Part shown: positions 1-12,600 of the stretch, in pieces
Numbering within the stretch: the stretch's first letter is position 1
Layout of the letters: each line of letters begins with the position of its first letter
DNA from: Erythrocercus mccallii
Taxonomy: Eukaryota > Chordata > Aves > Passeriformes > Dicruridae
DNA: 64,000 nt
Reading direction: 5' to 3'
NCBI GenBank assembly: GCA_013397435.1
Contig: VZRG01001323.1
Coordinates: forward strand, 62,001 to 126,000
The notes under the pieces: model-generated
Seen by the model: only the letters and a program-made list of their open reading frames with translations
The model's database searches: none
Told to the model about the DNA's origin: nothing
Made by a program: the position numbers and the translations under genes

Positions 1-442
1 GTTACTAAGCCTGAAAAACTTCCTGATCAAGGACAGCCAAACTCTATGACCTTGAAGAGTCCTGGAAAAGTTACAGGAAGAATTTGTTCCTAATCATAAG
101 ATAAACTTATATTTAGGTCTTTGTGACATCACAAGAAAAATGTTCTTTATAATGTCACTCTGTGCTGCTTTGTCCTTCCCTCATCTCTGTGAAGGTTTAG
201 AGTTACTATTAAAATCTTTAAGAATGTTGAAAATAACTTCAGCAATATAAACCTTTCTCTTTAGCAGCATGTGCTGTATTATGTGAGTTAAATTATAATT
301 TTCATTGCATGTTTTCCATAATAGCTCCAAAAAAGGAAGGATGCTTGCATTCCCAAGAAATTTCTGTTTTTGTGAGCTACTGAACTATTTCATTGGGTTT
401 TTCTCAGTTCTCTGAATCTGTGCTGTTGGCTTTTCTAACCAG
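1..442 (+). other. 3' end of intron 1
   Basis: Intronic sequence leading to the acceptor at 441-442 (ttggcttttctaaccag). It is AT-rich, with no repeat or second gene recognised. The short antisense reading frame at 385-627 is only the shadow of exon 2. Confidence 0.7.
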
Positions 443-606
443 GCCTCGATGATTGCCTCCAACAATACATCAAAAACTTTGAGAGAGAGAAGATCAATGG
501 GGAGCAGCTGCTGCACATCACTCACCAGGAGCTGGAGGAGCTGGGAGTGACTCGCATTGGCCACCAGGAGCTGATCCTGGAAGCAGTTGATCTGCTCTGT
601 GCATTG
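443..606 (+). CDS. CNKSR2: Coding exon 2: SAM domain
   Basis: This 164-nt exon enters in phase 1 (its first two bases complete a Gly codon) and ends on a codon boundary at a perfect gtaagt donor. It encodes LDDCLQQYIKNFEREK, then INGEQLLHITHQELEELG, then VTRIGHQELILEAVDLLCAL. This is helices 2-5 of the SAM domain, which in CNKs mediates oligomerisation and partner binding (for example with HYPHEN/Cnk-type SAM partners). By memory of human CNKSR2, about five of 54 residues differ. Several of these (GEQLL, EELGVT) match the CNKSR3 version instead. No stops or indels are present. Confidence 0.93.
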
Positions 607-3600
607 GTAAGTGATTCCTTGCATCACTCACCTTGATCAGCTGCATTTATAAATTTACAAACCAAACTAAAAATAATGTAGAGATTCCTCTGCGGCCACA
701 TGCTCAAACAGCCATGACAGCTTTGCTTCAATAAAGGACAGACATGTCCTGGCTTCTCTCAGCTGCACAGAAGCTATATTTATCCATTTAATGATTATGT
801 GTGATGGTCTTTGATTGTTTTTCCTCTGACTTTCTTGGTCCTGCATGCAAATATTGTTGCCTATCACTCCTGGCATCCATATGGTCCTGTAATTATGTGC
901 CATATGCCCTTGTATTTCACTGACATTTGCCACACTGCACTGAACCAAGTAGACCTGAGTGGTTTAACCATGCCAGCATTCAAAAGTATGGTACTACACA
1001 GCCAGAAGGTAATGCTAATTAGACTGGAAGATTGTTTAAAATGAGCTTTAAGATAAGACTGGAGTGGTAAAATTGACTTCATCTAAACTATAGACAAGTG
1101 TGTCGACTAAAAGTTGGGTTCGGGTTGTTTTAGCAATCTGCAAACATTTGGAAAGACATTATTTGTTCATATCAATAATTACTAGGTTACTAATTCAGTT
1201 AACCTCTTAATGAAGCATTTGATATCAAAAAATTCTTTTTCCTCTGCTACTTTATTCCTACCAGCTAATAAAATGTATTAACTTAATTCTAAAGAAAAAA
1301 AGTCTTTTATTCATGTAGGTGGATGGTGACAGAATATTGAAAATACTAAAACACAAAATAGTAATATTACATAGGTAAATTACACATGACAATCGTAGTA
1401 TTTTACTTCTTTATCAGGAATTCTGCTTTTGAATAACTGGGTTATCCTGTGGGAATTTGATAAAGAGAAATTGTTTCCAAGAGGGAAACTGGCACTTAGA
1501 AATAAGATAGAAAACAAATGAGGTAAAATGCACTGGATCTGAGGTAAAAACTATATTTTTTAGTAGGTCTTATTATTCATCTTCTTCTTTCCTGTATCTC
1601 GAATGACAAAATACCCTCAGTGTGCCTTGAGATCTGCCCCTCCAAATGAAACAACTTTGTCAGAGCAGGGAAATGCTTTAGGGGTAGGTGTGTGCTGCAG
1701 AACCCAACAGCCAGGGCCTTTTGGAAACATCTGGACACAGACTCTGGAGTTTTTCCCTGGAAACCTGGTGTTCCACACCACAGGAGCCAGCACAGCCCCC
1801 AGTGTCACGTTGTGTCACCAGTGAGCAGAGCCCGCTGTGCCCGGACACTCTTTGGGAACAGCAGCCCCCAGAAGTTTCCTCTGGAAAAACATCTCCCTTC
1901 AGTCAAGTGTGTCCCCAAGGAGGACCCTTTTGACTCTTTTATTATGGGATTTTTTTTTTCTTTTTTAAGCAGAGAAAAGGTACCTCTTGCTGCTGGTCAA
2001 TAGTGCAGCTCTTGCTGTGCTGTCTCCTGACCTCACTTTTCCTTTTGAAGCAGGATGGGGATTTTCCAGCTCCTGGTATAATTTATTTTGCCTCCTACCT
2101 TTCAGCCCTTTCCCTCCTTTCTCACTCTGACTCTAAAACGCCTTTTTCTTTTCTTTTCCTGCTTCTAAATGTTTCTCTCCCTGCCTGCTCCATGTGTTTT
2201 CCACTGAGAGAGCCTGCTGCCTGCAGCTCTGCTCCTGGGGGTATTCTCCTGCTTCTAACATTTCTCCTTGGCTCTCCATACATCATCTTTTTCAATTCTT
2301 GCAGGATCACTGAAAAGTTTTGCCAGACTCAGTATAATGTCTATTTTAAATCTGTGCTCATTTATTAGGATTTGGATCCAGGTAACCGAAAAGCTTTATT
2401 AAAGAATGTCGCTTTAATTATTTTAAATAATGGTGATAATTGAATGAGAGGAGAGCTCATGCTGCCTTTATGAGCTCAAATAAATTTCTAAAATATCACA
2501 ACTGTGTTCTTATTCTGTGCTAACTCTTGAAAAATTAATAGATTGTTGCACTAATGTCTGACTGCTGGCCAAATGTACAGAAAAAAATGTGACTTGGAAT
2601 TGCTCACTAAGATGGATTTTTAGAACAAGTAGTCTAAAAACACCTGAAGAAATATTTTAAATGTCGTTTTTAAACTATAAAGTATCTCTATTTTGTTTAT
2701 GTCACTAAACAGGAGTTAACATATAGGAGATTATTGAAATCAGAATGTCTTAAGGAACACATAGTTTTGCCTCCGATTCCCTGAATTGCATTACAAACAA
2801 ATTTAATACAGTTTACGATCAGGTAAAACAGATCCCCAGGCAGTCAGGAATCAATGCTTTAATGCATTTTCTGTGTGTTGGAAGTATGGACAGGGTGCAG
2901 AGCACAAGCTCTGTTTGTAGATTCATAAACATTAATAGTTGAATTTTATTTTCAGCACTTTTTATGGAAAAAAGCATGGGGAAGCACCAATTCCAACAGT
3001 GTGGTCTTAAAATCCCACCTGTGGAGGGAAGGTACCATCAGCAGTTTGCTGTGTCCCTCTGTCCATCCTGGTGTGATACCAGTGCCAAGCACCTGTGATG
3101 GATCTGGATCTGGGATAGCTCTGCTCCTGTCCCTATCCACATCCATGCTCTGCTTTTGCCCTGCCTGTCAGCCCTGGCTGGGCCATGTCAATAAGCACTG
3201 ATCATTTTTTTTCTGTGCATGGATTCCTGGATTGATTTCTGGTTGGCAGTGGGCAGTGCCCAAGTTCCATGACCCATTTCTCCCAGGCAGCATCAGCAGG
3301 ATCCGCAGTCTGTCCCAGCAGGTTGGGTTGTGCTGGGAACAGGAGCAGTTCCACGGGCTGGAGAAATCTCCCAGGAAAGCTCAGGAGTGATCAGGAATTC
3401 ACCCTGGGCAGGGTTTTACCTGCAGAACAGCTCTGTTGCTCCAGGAAACCCAAGGAAATTTGGCTGTCTGAGCTCCAGCCCTTGGGACACACTGGAAGGG
3501 TCTTCCGAAGAGTCTAAGGGTCATTGGATTTTGTGGGATGAGTAGTTGAATTTTGGTGAGGTTTTGGTGGGGTTACACCAAGAGTGGTGCCTTGGCTGCT

Positions 3601-6600
3601 GTTCCAGGGATGCAAGCACTGGAGAACCCTTCCAGAACCAAGCGCTGACCTGTAAAGAAGGTTCTAAATGCAAGAAGAAACTAAAACTAAAGGAGGAATC
3701 TCCTGATTTTTATTCCCATTCCCAAACTACTTATTAGCCAGATTCCAAATGCAAATTATTAAGGGCAGGGAGGGTTTGGTGTTGTGCATCAGCCCTTGAC
3801 ATGATTTTTACATCAACTTTTCTTTTGAAAGCAAGCTGAATTCAGATAAGAAAATCATATGAGAATCCTTGCTAGAAAGGATTCCACTCTGGAAGATGAC
3901 TTGCAGTGGAAAAGAAAAAAAAATATAAGAAATGTACAGGGAATAAGAAAAATATTCAATACTAACATGCAATGTGGTGATATAGAAGTGTAGGTATTTT
4001 ACCTGAAAGTTAATAATTTCAAATGTTAAAATAATCTCCTTCATGAAAGGGTGAAGTCAGAGTGCAAAAGGTGAGAGGAACTTTCTCTGTAGGAAAGAAA
4101 GTACAGGCACTATTTTGGTCTTGCTGAAGGGTAAATTCATGTGCTATGAAATGCAACGTCACAGGTGAGCTTTACTTTCAGCTTCAATTCTCTGACCATT
4201 CTGGAAAGACATTTTTGAGTTGTGCTTTAATTATGAAGAAAATTGGGAATGATGGCTGTGGGGAAAAAATCCAATCTGGAACATCAAAGTCCTTTCTTGC
4301 TAGGGCGGTCAGAAGCTGCTCTGCAATTATTTGTTTGAAGTGACCTAAATAACATTTAGGGACTAAAAATTTTAAGCCACTTGGATTTGGACTGTAACTT
4401 TATTAATTTGAAATATTAATTGGGATATCTATTGGAGGACTTGTTGCAAGAGGCTGAATCTGCAGAAGTAGCAGGGTCTGGGGAAAAGAACTTTTTGATA
4501 AGAGAGTAAAGTATACTGGAAGCTAGAAAAAAGAATATTTTTGAGGTCAACGTGGCTTGCTGTTCAAATCTAGCAGTAAATTTAATTTAATTAGGACAGT
4601 GTTGGAGTCAGTGTATTGTTACAGCCTTCACGAATTAAAATATAAACAGTCTAGTGGGGAGAAAGACTGATAATGAAAGGATGAAAAATGAATGGGAAAT
4701 GAAAAGAATGCTCCAATAGAGATTGTATCTCAAGTAATTAAAAGTACTGTTAATTCACAGGCATTCAACTTGTAAAATAAGGCTTTGTGCCATGGAGAAA
4801 TTTCAAGAAGAAAAACATATTAGAAACTTTGTCTGCAGTTTCTGCCAAGCCACAATCCAGGCAGAGTGGGTTTTCCACCAGAAGGCACAATAAAGTCACC
4901 TGTGGTCAACTTGCTTACAACTGCAGGAAATTAATTTATTTTTATATTTAGTTTTGAGTTTGGTTGGGTTTTTTTTTAATAATGTACGGGACACAGCTAC
5001 CAAACAAATACCTTTTTTTTCCCTCTATAATTTTTCTAACATATTTCTTTATTAAACATCTCCCCAAGAAAATTACAACAACAACAACAGGAATTTGTTG
5101 GTCAGGTGGGAAGTAGTTTGCAGTGATTTGTTTTGAAGCACAGCATGGTGAAGTTGAAGTATTTCAGAGCTGCCTCTGTATCTATTGATAACATTGTTCT
5201 TCTGAATTAAAATTATTCAAACTTTTCCTCAATTAACACTATTTTAAAGACCACACCTACAATGATCTCTCTTGAGATCCTTTTAATTTTTCATTCTGCT
5301 AATACACTTTTTGATTTGTCAATTTTGCAAGTATATTAGGAAGTATTTTTTCTTACTTTACATTATTTGTAAACAAGTTTCACTTTTAACAAGTCATTCT
5401 ATGTGTCAAATACTTCTTTTCCACCCCTGTTTCAGGGGTTATTCAAAGGTAAATATTCTAGACTAAAATCTTCATTTTATGTATATATATTGGTGCTTGA
5501 GTATATGGAAAGAAATCTCCTTTCTTTGGACTTGAATGCCATCCCTCTTGGTGAGAGATGAAGAGACATTCCATCTCCCCAGTGGAATGAGGAACCTGGC
5601 ACATGCATTATTTTTGTCTCCACTAACATATATGCATCCAGAGAGCTTTATTAATTTCAACTGGAACAGAAGTTCAGCTTTTGGCAGTCCAGTGCTATTT
5701 ATTATGCTGTGCCAAAACATTGAATTAATACCATTGAAGTGAGTGGGTTAATTATTGCACATATTAGAACATGTATATAATCTTTTGATCTGTCTAATTA
5801 GCAGCTTCATTCTTTTCTAGCCTTTCAAATCATGCATCTTGGAAAAATAACTGATTTCAAAGATTGTCTGGTTTGGGTTTGTTTTGTTTTTTTTTTTGAA
5901 GTCTGTTGACAATTTTGGCATTTTCAGATTTCTCTTAGGATGAGGATGTTGAAGGAAGAGAAGTAATTTTTACAATTCAGAGTAGCCTAAAGTTCTGGAA
6001 TTTTACAGATGTGTGCAGGACTCTTTTGTCTTACTGGGGAGAGGTAAATATTTCATGGTTTTGCTAAGGTGTGCTGGGAAAGTTTGGGTGTAATTACACA
6101 TTATTTGTGTCGGGTAACCACCAAAATGAAATCCTTGCCAAAATCACCACACTAAAGGCAGCTCTGGGAGTTGATCTAAGCAAAGAACAAAGTGAAAGGG
6201 AATTCTTCTTTATGTCTTCTCTGTGTTCTCTTCAAGGACCTCTGATTCCACACCAGTTGCTCTACAGTAACACACAGCAGGAATATTTTGGATACTGCAG
6301 CACCAGCAGTGGCAGTGCATTAGTGCAGCAAGCAAGATTTTCACCCAAGAGACACCCAAGCACAGGGTTGTTACAAAAGGAACTTAGGACCAAAGTGACT
6401 TTTGGATTTGTGTTTGTGTGTTAGATACATTAGAAATTTAGATTTGGACTCTCTAAAGAACTTTATCCTCTCTGAATTTACCATTCCTGTAGAGCAGCCA
6501 CACAACCTCTGATGAAGGCACAGATCCCTCTGGTTATGAGATGTGTGTATATACTGTAGCCAGACACAGATTGGAAACGGTCCTATTCAGGTATTCCAAT

Positions 6601-9600
6601 GAGAATTCCATCTCTTGCCACTACACAAGAAATATAAGAAAGGAAGTTGGCTGCACTTTATTCAAATTGCAGCTCCTGCACACAGTCCAATGGGGAATCT
6701 CAGTAGAGCAGCTAAAATCCAGGAGACCATATCTAATTCTTGCCCACAATGATATTGGGTTATCAATCTTCACATAAATTACTTCAGGCTATTTCTGTAT
6801 TCTTCCTACTTATGGTTTTGTTTATGTTAAAAAAACCTAGGAAAAATACAAACTTGCTGTGATGACTGGTGCTAATTCCTCGAATTTATGCACATGATTT
6901 GCCTCTGGAGCAATATAGTGTTAACAGACAAATGAGAGGAGAGAGACTTTGTTTTTCCTGTCTTTTGACATAGTTGAGAGATTTCCTCTTGTCACACAAT
7001 AATTCTTTTTCACAAAATAGGGAGAAACATGTTCTATTCAAAGTGTTAAACCTGCTCCAAAGCTTGTAATTTTCTTGTGAAAATGCATCTGTTTAAATAC
7101 CAGTGAGAATGAGGATCCTAATCCATGGCAGGCTTGGCTGGTGAATAGGCTCCTACAGGAGCTCCTACATGCTTCTGAGAAATAAATGTACTTATGTCCA
7201 TTTAGAAATTTATAAAAGAATCCGTTTATAATAATCCATTACTGTATTTCATGTTGATTCTGTGTCTGGGTAAGCTCAGTGGTATCCTGAACCTTTCATT
7301 CCTTTTCATACTGTGAGTTCCTGTCACTCACTGGCAGAGAACAGCCCCCCATAATATCTGCAATCAAATTGTATTGCTATTAGTTAGGCCAATGCAGGAG
7401 CAGAAATTTATGCAGATGAATTGGTAGGTAATGAGCTGGGGTTAAAAACCATGTGTGTTTCCAACACTATAGGGCAGGGCATTAGGACTGAAATTCAACT
7501 AGTGTTGGGATAATATAATAGTATTGTATTATAACTCCTGTATATTCTTCCATCCCTGGTTAAGGGAACAATAATGGAACACTAATTTCTGACATAAATT
7601 TGATTTCTCTTGAGGTTTGGAGCTGGAAGTCAAGGATTGTGTTTGTAATTTCAGCCCTTCTGTGTGTCTGGTTTCTTCAAGGCTGATGGCAGTAATCCCA
7701 GTCACTGCTAGGGATAAAGGACTGGACATTTTCTCTGCTCACTGGTAAAGGGAAAACCTTTGTAGCAGCACCCTGTCTCATTTCATGGTGTTTCTGTTGA
7801 CACCAGCTGCCCCAGTATGGCATGGTACAGTGTTAAGGAACTGTTTATTGCTTCTTTTGCTTTGATTTCTCTGGGTTTCACAGGCATCCTTTCCTGCACA
7901 ATAATCCAGTCTGCCAATACCCGTGGAGAGCAGAGAACAGGAACGCCAACTTTAATGTTTTAACTTTAATTTTAATCTAAATTTCTCTGTGAAACTCTCC
8001 TATGTTCCCAGCCTCAGACTAGTCAAGATTTTAAGACTTGATTTGTCTGAAGCAACGTGGAGATCCCCTGTGGTCTCCTAAAGATGATCACCCAGCCTTT
8101 GTGGAACAATTAGAATTGACATATCCAATTAATTTATATGAATTATTGCTTTTCTAGAATCTCAGTGTGAAGTGTAGGGAACAGCCTTGCAGTGACACAT
8201 GAACAAATTGTGCAGCAGAGCATTCACATTTTCTTTTCCATCATTTTGTTTCTACACTAAAGGAATTAGAAAGAAGGATGCTTGTAATATTTTCATCCTA
8301 TGTTGTTTCTTACTCATGAAAAAATGTATTGCTGGACTTCTACATTTCTTTTAATCAAATACATGCAAATCTTACCAAAAATTTTCCAAGCATAAAAATC
8401 CAGATGTTGCAAAGTTTCCTTTGGTTTCATAAAAACGCCTCTAGAACACCAATCTTTTGGGGATGAGTTAAGCTGAGTCATTTTAAATTCTAAATTCTGG
8501 GGTGCCTAGTGGTAACTCTTTCACTCTGATCTTTTATTGCAAACACAGAAATAAGACTTCAAGTGAGGCATGTGAAAGGAAAATATCGGTTTTCTAAAAT
8601 CAGAGCTTGGAGCACCGAGGGCTTTGTGCTTTCTGTCAGAAAGGAGTAGAGGGCTTGGGTCTATTGCATCATAGCAACACTTAATTGTACACTACTGCAT
8701 TAAACATTTGAATACATAATTTAAATCCATTAGCCAGCTGAGGTTGATAATCTTGACTTGGCAGCTTTATGAAAGGTCTTTACCAAAGCTGTGTGAATTC
8801 CCATATTTATTTGGATGGGAGAACCATCCCAACAGGAGTAATTCTCAAGGCAGGTGAGGTTTCCTGTGGCTGTGTTGCCCAGTCCATCCCCACAGCATCT
8901 CTAAGTTTTGAGGGTTTTGTCTAATCCCAGCCAAACCCAATGGAACTGAGAGTCCACGTGAATTCCTGCCAGTGCTGAGAAGGTCCCAGAGTGAAATCCT
9001 GGGAGAAAATTCTCCTCATCCTCAGGGAGAGGCACCAGCCCTTGGCCAGGGCCAGTCAGAGGGGCTGTCCCTGTCGCCAGAGCTGTGCAGTGTCCTGGGA
9101 GCCATGTGGGGAAAAGGAAGTGGGAATGAAGAGGATACAGACCATGAAAACAAATCCTTTTCAGTGCCACTGCTCCCCGAAATGTTTGTCACTCCTTCCA
9201 GAGGATGCTAAAGCAGAGTGGATGAAGATCTATGGCTGAATCCTTGGAATGCTCCAGGAACTGAAGGATAGCCCATTGACTGCATCCAGCTAATGGAATA
9301 TTGATTCAGTCCTAGGTAATGATGCTAAATAGGAGGGGAATATTAGATTATAGAGGAGAGAGGAGTCTATTTTTAGAACAAAAAGGAAGAAAAATACACA
9401 CTAGTACAGGAAGAGATAAACTTCTCCCCTTTACATGGAAAAAGGGTTGTTACACTAACATAAAATTTGAATTTCTTTAAGATAACCTGAGAACTCAGTG
9501 ATATACAGATATTTTGTTTGTTTATTCAGATGCTGAAAGTCTTAACCATCAAAGAAATTGTTCTTTCTAATGATCCACATGAAGTACACTGGTAACTCTT

Positions 9601-12600
9601 ATTCTTTTAATGAAAAACAGTTGCACAATTTCTTTAATGGTATTTCAAATATTTAGGTATAAAAAATAATAATTGGCTTTTAATTTTTTTTCTTAGACTT
9701 TCTCTCTTTTTCCACTGGAAAAGACTATGTTGCCTTTATTCATTGTGTTTCATTTGCAAAACCTTCTTGCAGAAAACAACAGTTCCCTTTTTCCCTTTTC
9801 AATCAATCTGATTTGAAATCTATGCCAGGCAATGCACAGTAGTAAGCAGCATACCATGGAGAATCTCTGTGCCAAGGAAATATAGGGAGTACCTCAGTGA
9901 AAGTGCAAATAAAGGACATTTTCCCTACCAAAAAATCGCTTTTTTAATTTGCAAGGAGCAATTTCTTTCATAAACTCCCATTTTTCATACCACTGTGTTA
10001 CATTATCAGTGTCTATGAGCTGCCTGAATTCCTGAGTAATTATCTGTGATCAGTTATTGTCAGGGATAAATTCATCTGCATGCAAATATCTGAGCATGCC
10101 CATGCATATTCATGTCACTGTTGTTGATTGAGTTGCTTGAGCAGCCTTCAGCAAATTCACAATCCAAATAGATAAATGAACCTTTTCATACTCTCATTAA
10201 TGCCCATTCAAACGAATATTGTTACTAATTTAATTTCTATATGCTGCTCTGAATTGTTATGAATATATGGAACATTTCTCCAGAACTGGTGTGGTTTTTA
10301 TGTGGAACTAGCACTTCTGCAGGGATCCAAGTTAAACACCTGACCCAAGTGAAATGGTCAGTACTGATGTAATGTTTCCAAGACCAGTTTATCATTTATT
10401 CCCTGAACTTTGAATAATTCATCATTGATTCAAATTCTAATTTTGTGTTATGTACTGAATCACCTTTTCTCTGTAATCTTACATTTCTGTCTTATAATTC
10501 ATTTTAAGAGATACTTTAAAAATGAGAAAATTAGGCTTTCTAGGATTGGATAGTTGGTTCTTATACAAAGCTATTATGAAACAAATAGTCAAGTTTAACT
10601 GAGCACAAGGTTTTAGTAATGAGTAATAAAGGTTTGTAGTTATTAAACAATTCATTACACATGTACAGCTGCCTTAGATACTGCAGAGAAAGGTGAATAG
10701 AGAGCACTGAAATGTACAGCAAACGCTTGAGATGCTTTACCCTTGCAAGTGGAGTTCCCTGGACTGGTAACTGGAAATGCAAAGAAGAATTTGGGTGTGA
10801 TTTAGCTATTTCCAAGACAGAATATATCAACAGTAGCATGGTGCACCCTGGGAAGCAGCAACAGCAGGTTGCTGATAAGAGCAAAGCATGCTTGCAGGCA
10901 GGAATTGCTAATCATCTTTAAAAGTTAACAGATCACAGTCCAGTACAGTTTTGGAGGAAATATCTCCTGTCATCCTTTGCTCCTGCTTGTTTATCACAGT
11001 ATCTCCAGTCAGCAGATTGCTCAGAGCTTGTTTTCCTACACATATGGAAGAGGTCAAGCCACTCTGGCTGTCTGGCTTGCATATGTTTTGTAATTGAAGC
11101 CATATGCAGATCAGGCCATCCTTAATATTGAAATAAAATATTGGAAACAATAATCCTTGGGACGTGGAAAGAAGCCACAGAGCACCCGCACCCCCTCCAT
11201 CCTCCTGGGTCTTGCTTTTGTGCCCATCAGAAAGGAAATGCTGCCACAGCTTGATTTCCCCAGTGGTATTTTCCTGGGAGTTGACACTGGAGATGTTAAA
11301 TGTGCCCAGATGTCAGCTTGGCACAGGCCAAACGCTGAGTGCATGCTGCAATGCACCCACCACTTTGTCAGCAGGCTTCTGAGAAGGTTATTATGGTCAT
11401 GAGAAGGTTTTGTTATTTCCTGCTGCTGGGATATTAAGGTTTTGCTCAAAAAAAAAAAAAAATAAAGAAAAAGAGAAAGTATTAAATGCATTTAGAAACA
11501 AAGAAAATATTTTTAAATGCAGATTTTCTTCCAGGGGTTTTAGATCTATACTCTTGGTGAAGTCAGAGCTGAGCAGAAAATGTGAATTAGAAGCAGAGTG
11601 GGAGAGCAGTCAGGAGCAGGTCCAAGGGATGCTGCTGTGATGTACAGGAAAAGCAGGAAAAGAGTTCTCCCAGAGGAATTAAATCACAGGTTTGGATCAA
11701 TCTCTCCTGTTTCTGAATCTGATGGTTCACCACCTCTGCAGAAATAACTATTGGTGGTTCAGATATGGAAATAATCATTTATTGCACTTTACAACTAAGA
11801 CGAGGTATAAGCTCTCCTCTCTTCTCTTAAATTTTTCCTTTCCTAAAGCTTTGGTGAGAATGGGCACTAAATAGCCAAAGAATTGGGTTGATGTTTAGGT
11901 GTTTAGATTATTTACAAACAGAATAAAATTCAAGGACTTGCTGAATGAGTAATCTAAAACTCTGGAAAATATAAGGATGTTTCATATGTTAATTAAAATT
12001 TCTTCAAGGGAAGGGAAAAAAGGAAAACAGCCAAAATATATATGGGAAAAAATGTAATTAAGACATTCCTTGAGCATGGTCAGCAGACTGAGTGGCACAA
12101 ACTTTAAAAGTATATGCACTTCCTTTATTCTTCATGCCATTATGACAGTGAGGAGTCTACATAACTAAACAGCAGATCCCACATTTTTACAGCCCTTATC
12201 CAAAAATGGTTACATGTCACGATGAGCTGGATCTCATTGTGCAACCCTGTAGGACAGTGAGAGAGAACTTTAAAATGCATGTTCAGAATATACATGGCCA
12301 TCACACAAATACCTCTGTCAGGCTGCTTAGTGGATTAGATTGGATTAATTCTGTAGGACATTTTTAAAGTCTATTCTGTGTGTCATGAGTTCACTTTCTT
12401 CACACCTTTTTGTGGTTTAGGCACTTCCCCCAAAGCAGTGGCTCGTCCTTTTCTCTCTTTCTCAATGGATCCCTGTGCAGCCCTCCGTAACCAGACCTGG
12501 GAGATGTTCCAGTTTATTCAAGCTCACCCAATTAGGGGGAGAATTTGTTTATTCCACACTGAAATCACAGTGCTTCATTAGGATTAAGCAGACCAAGGAA

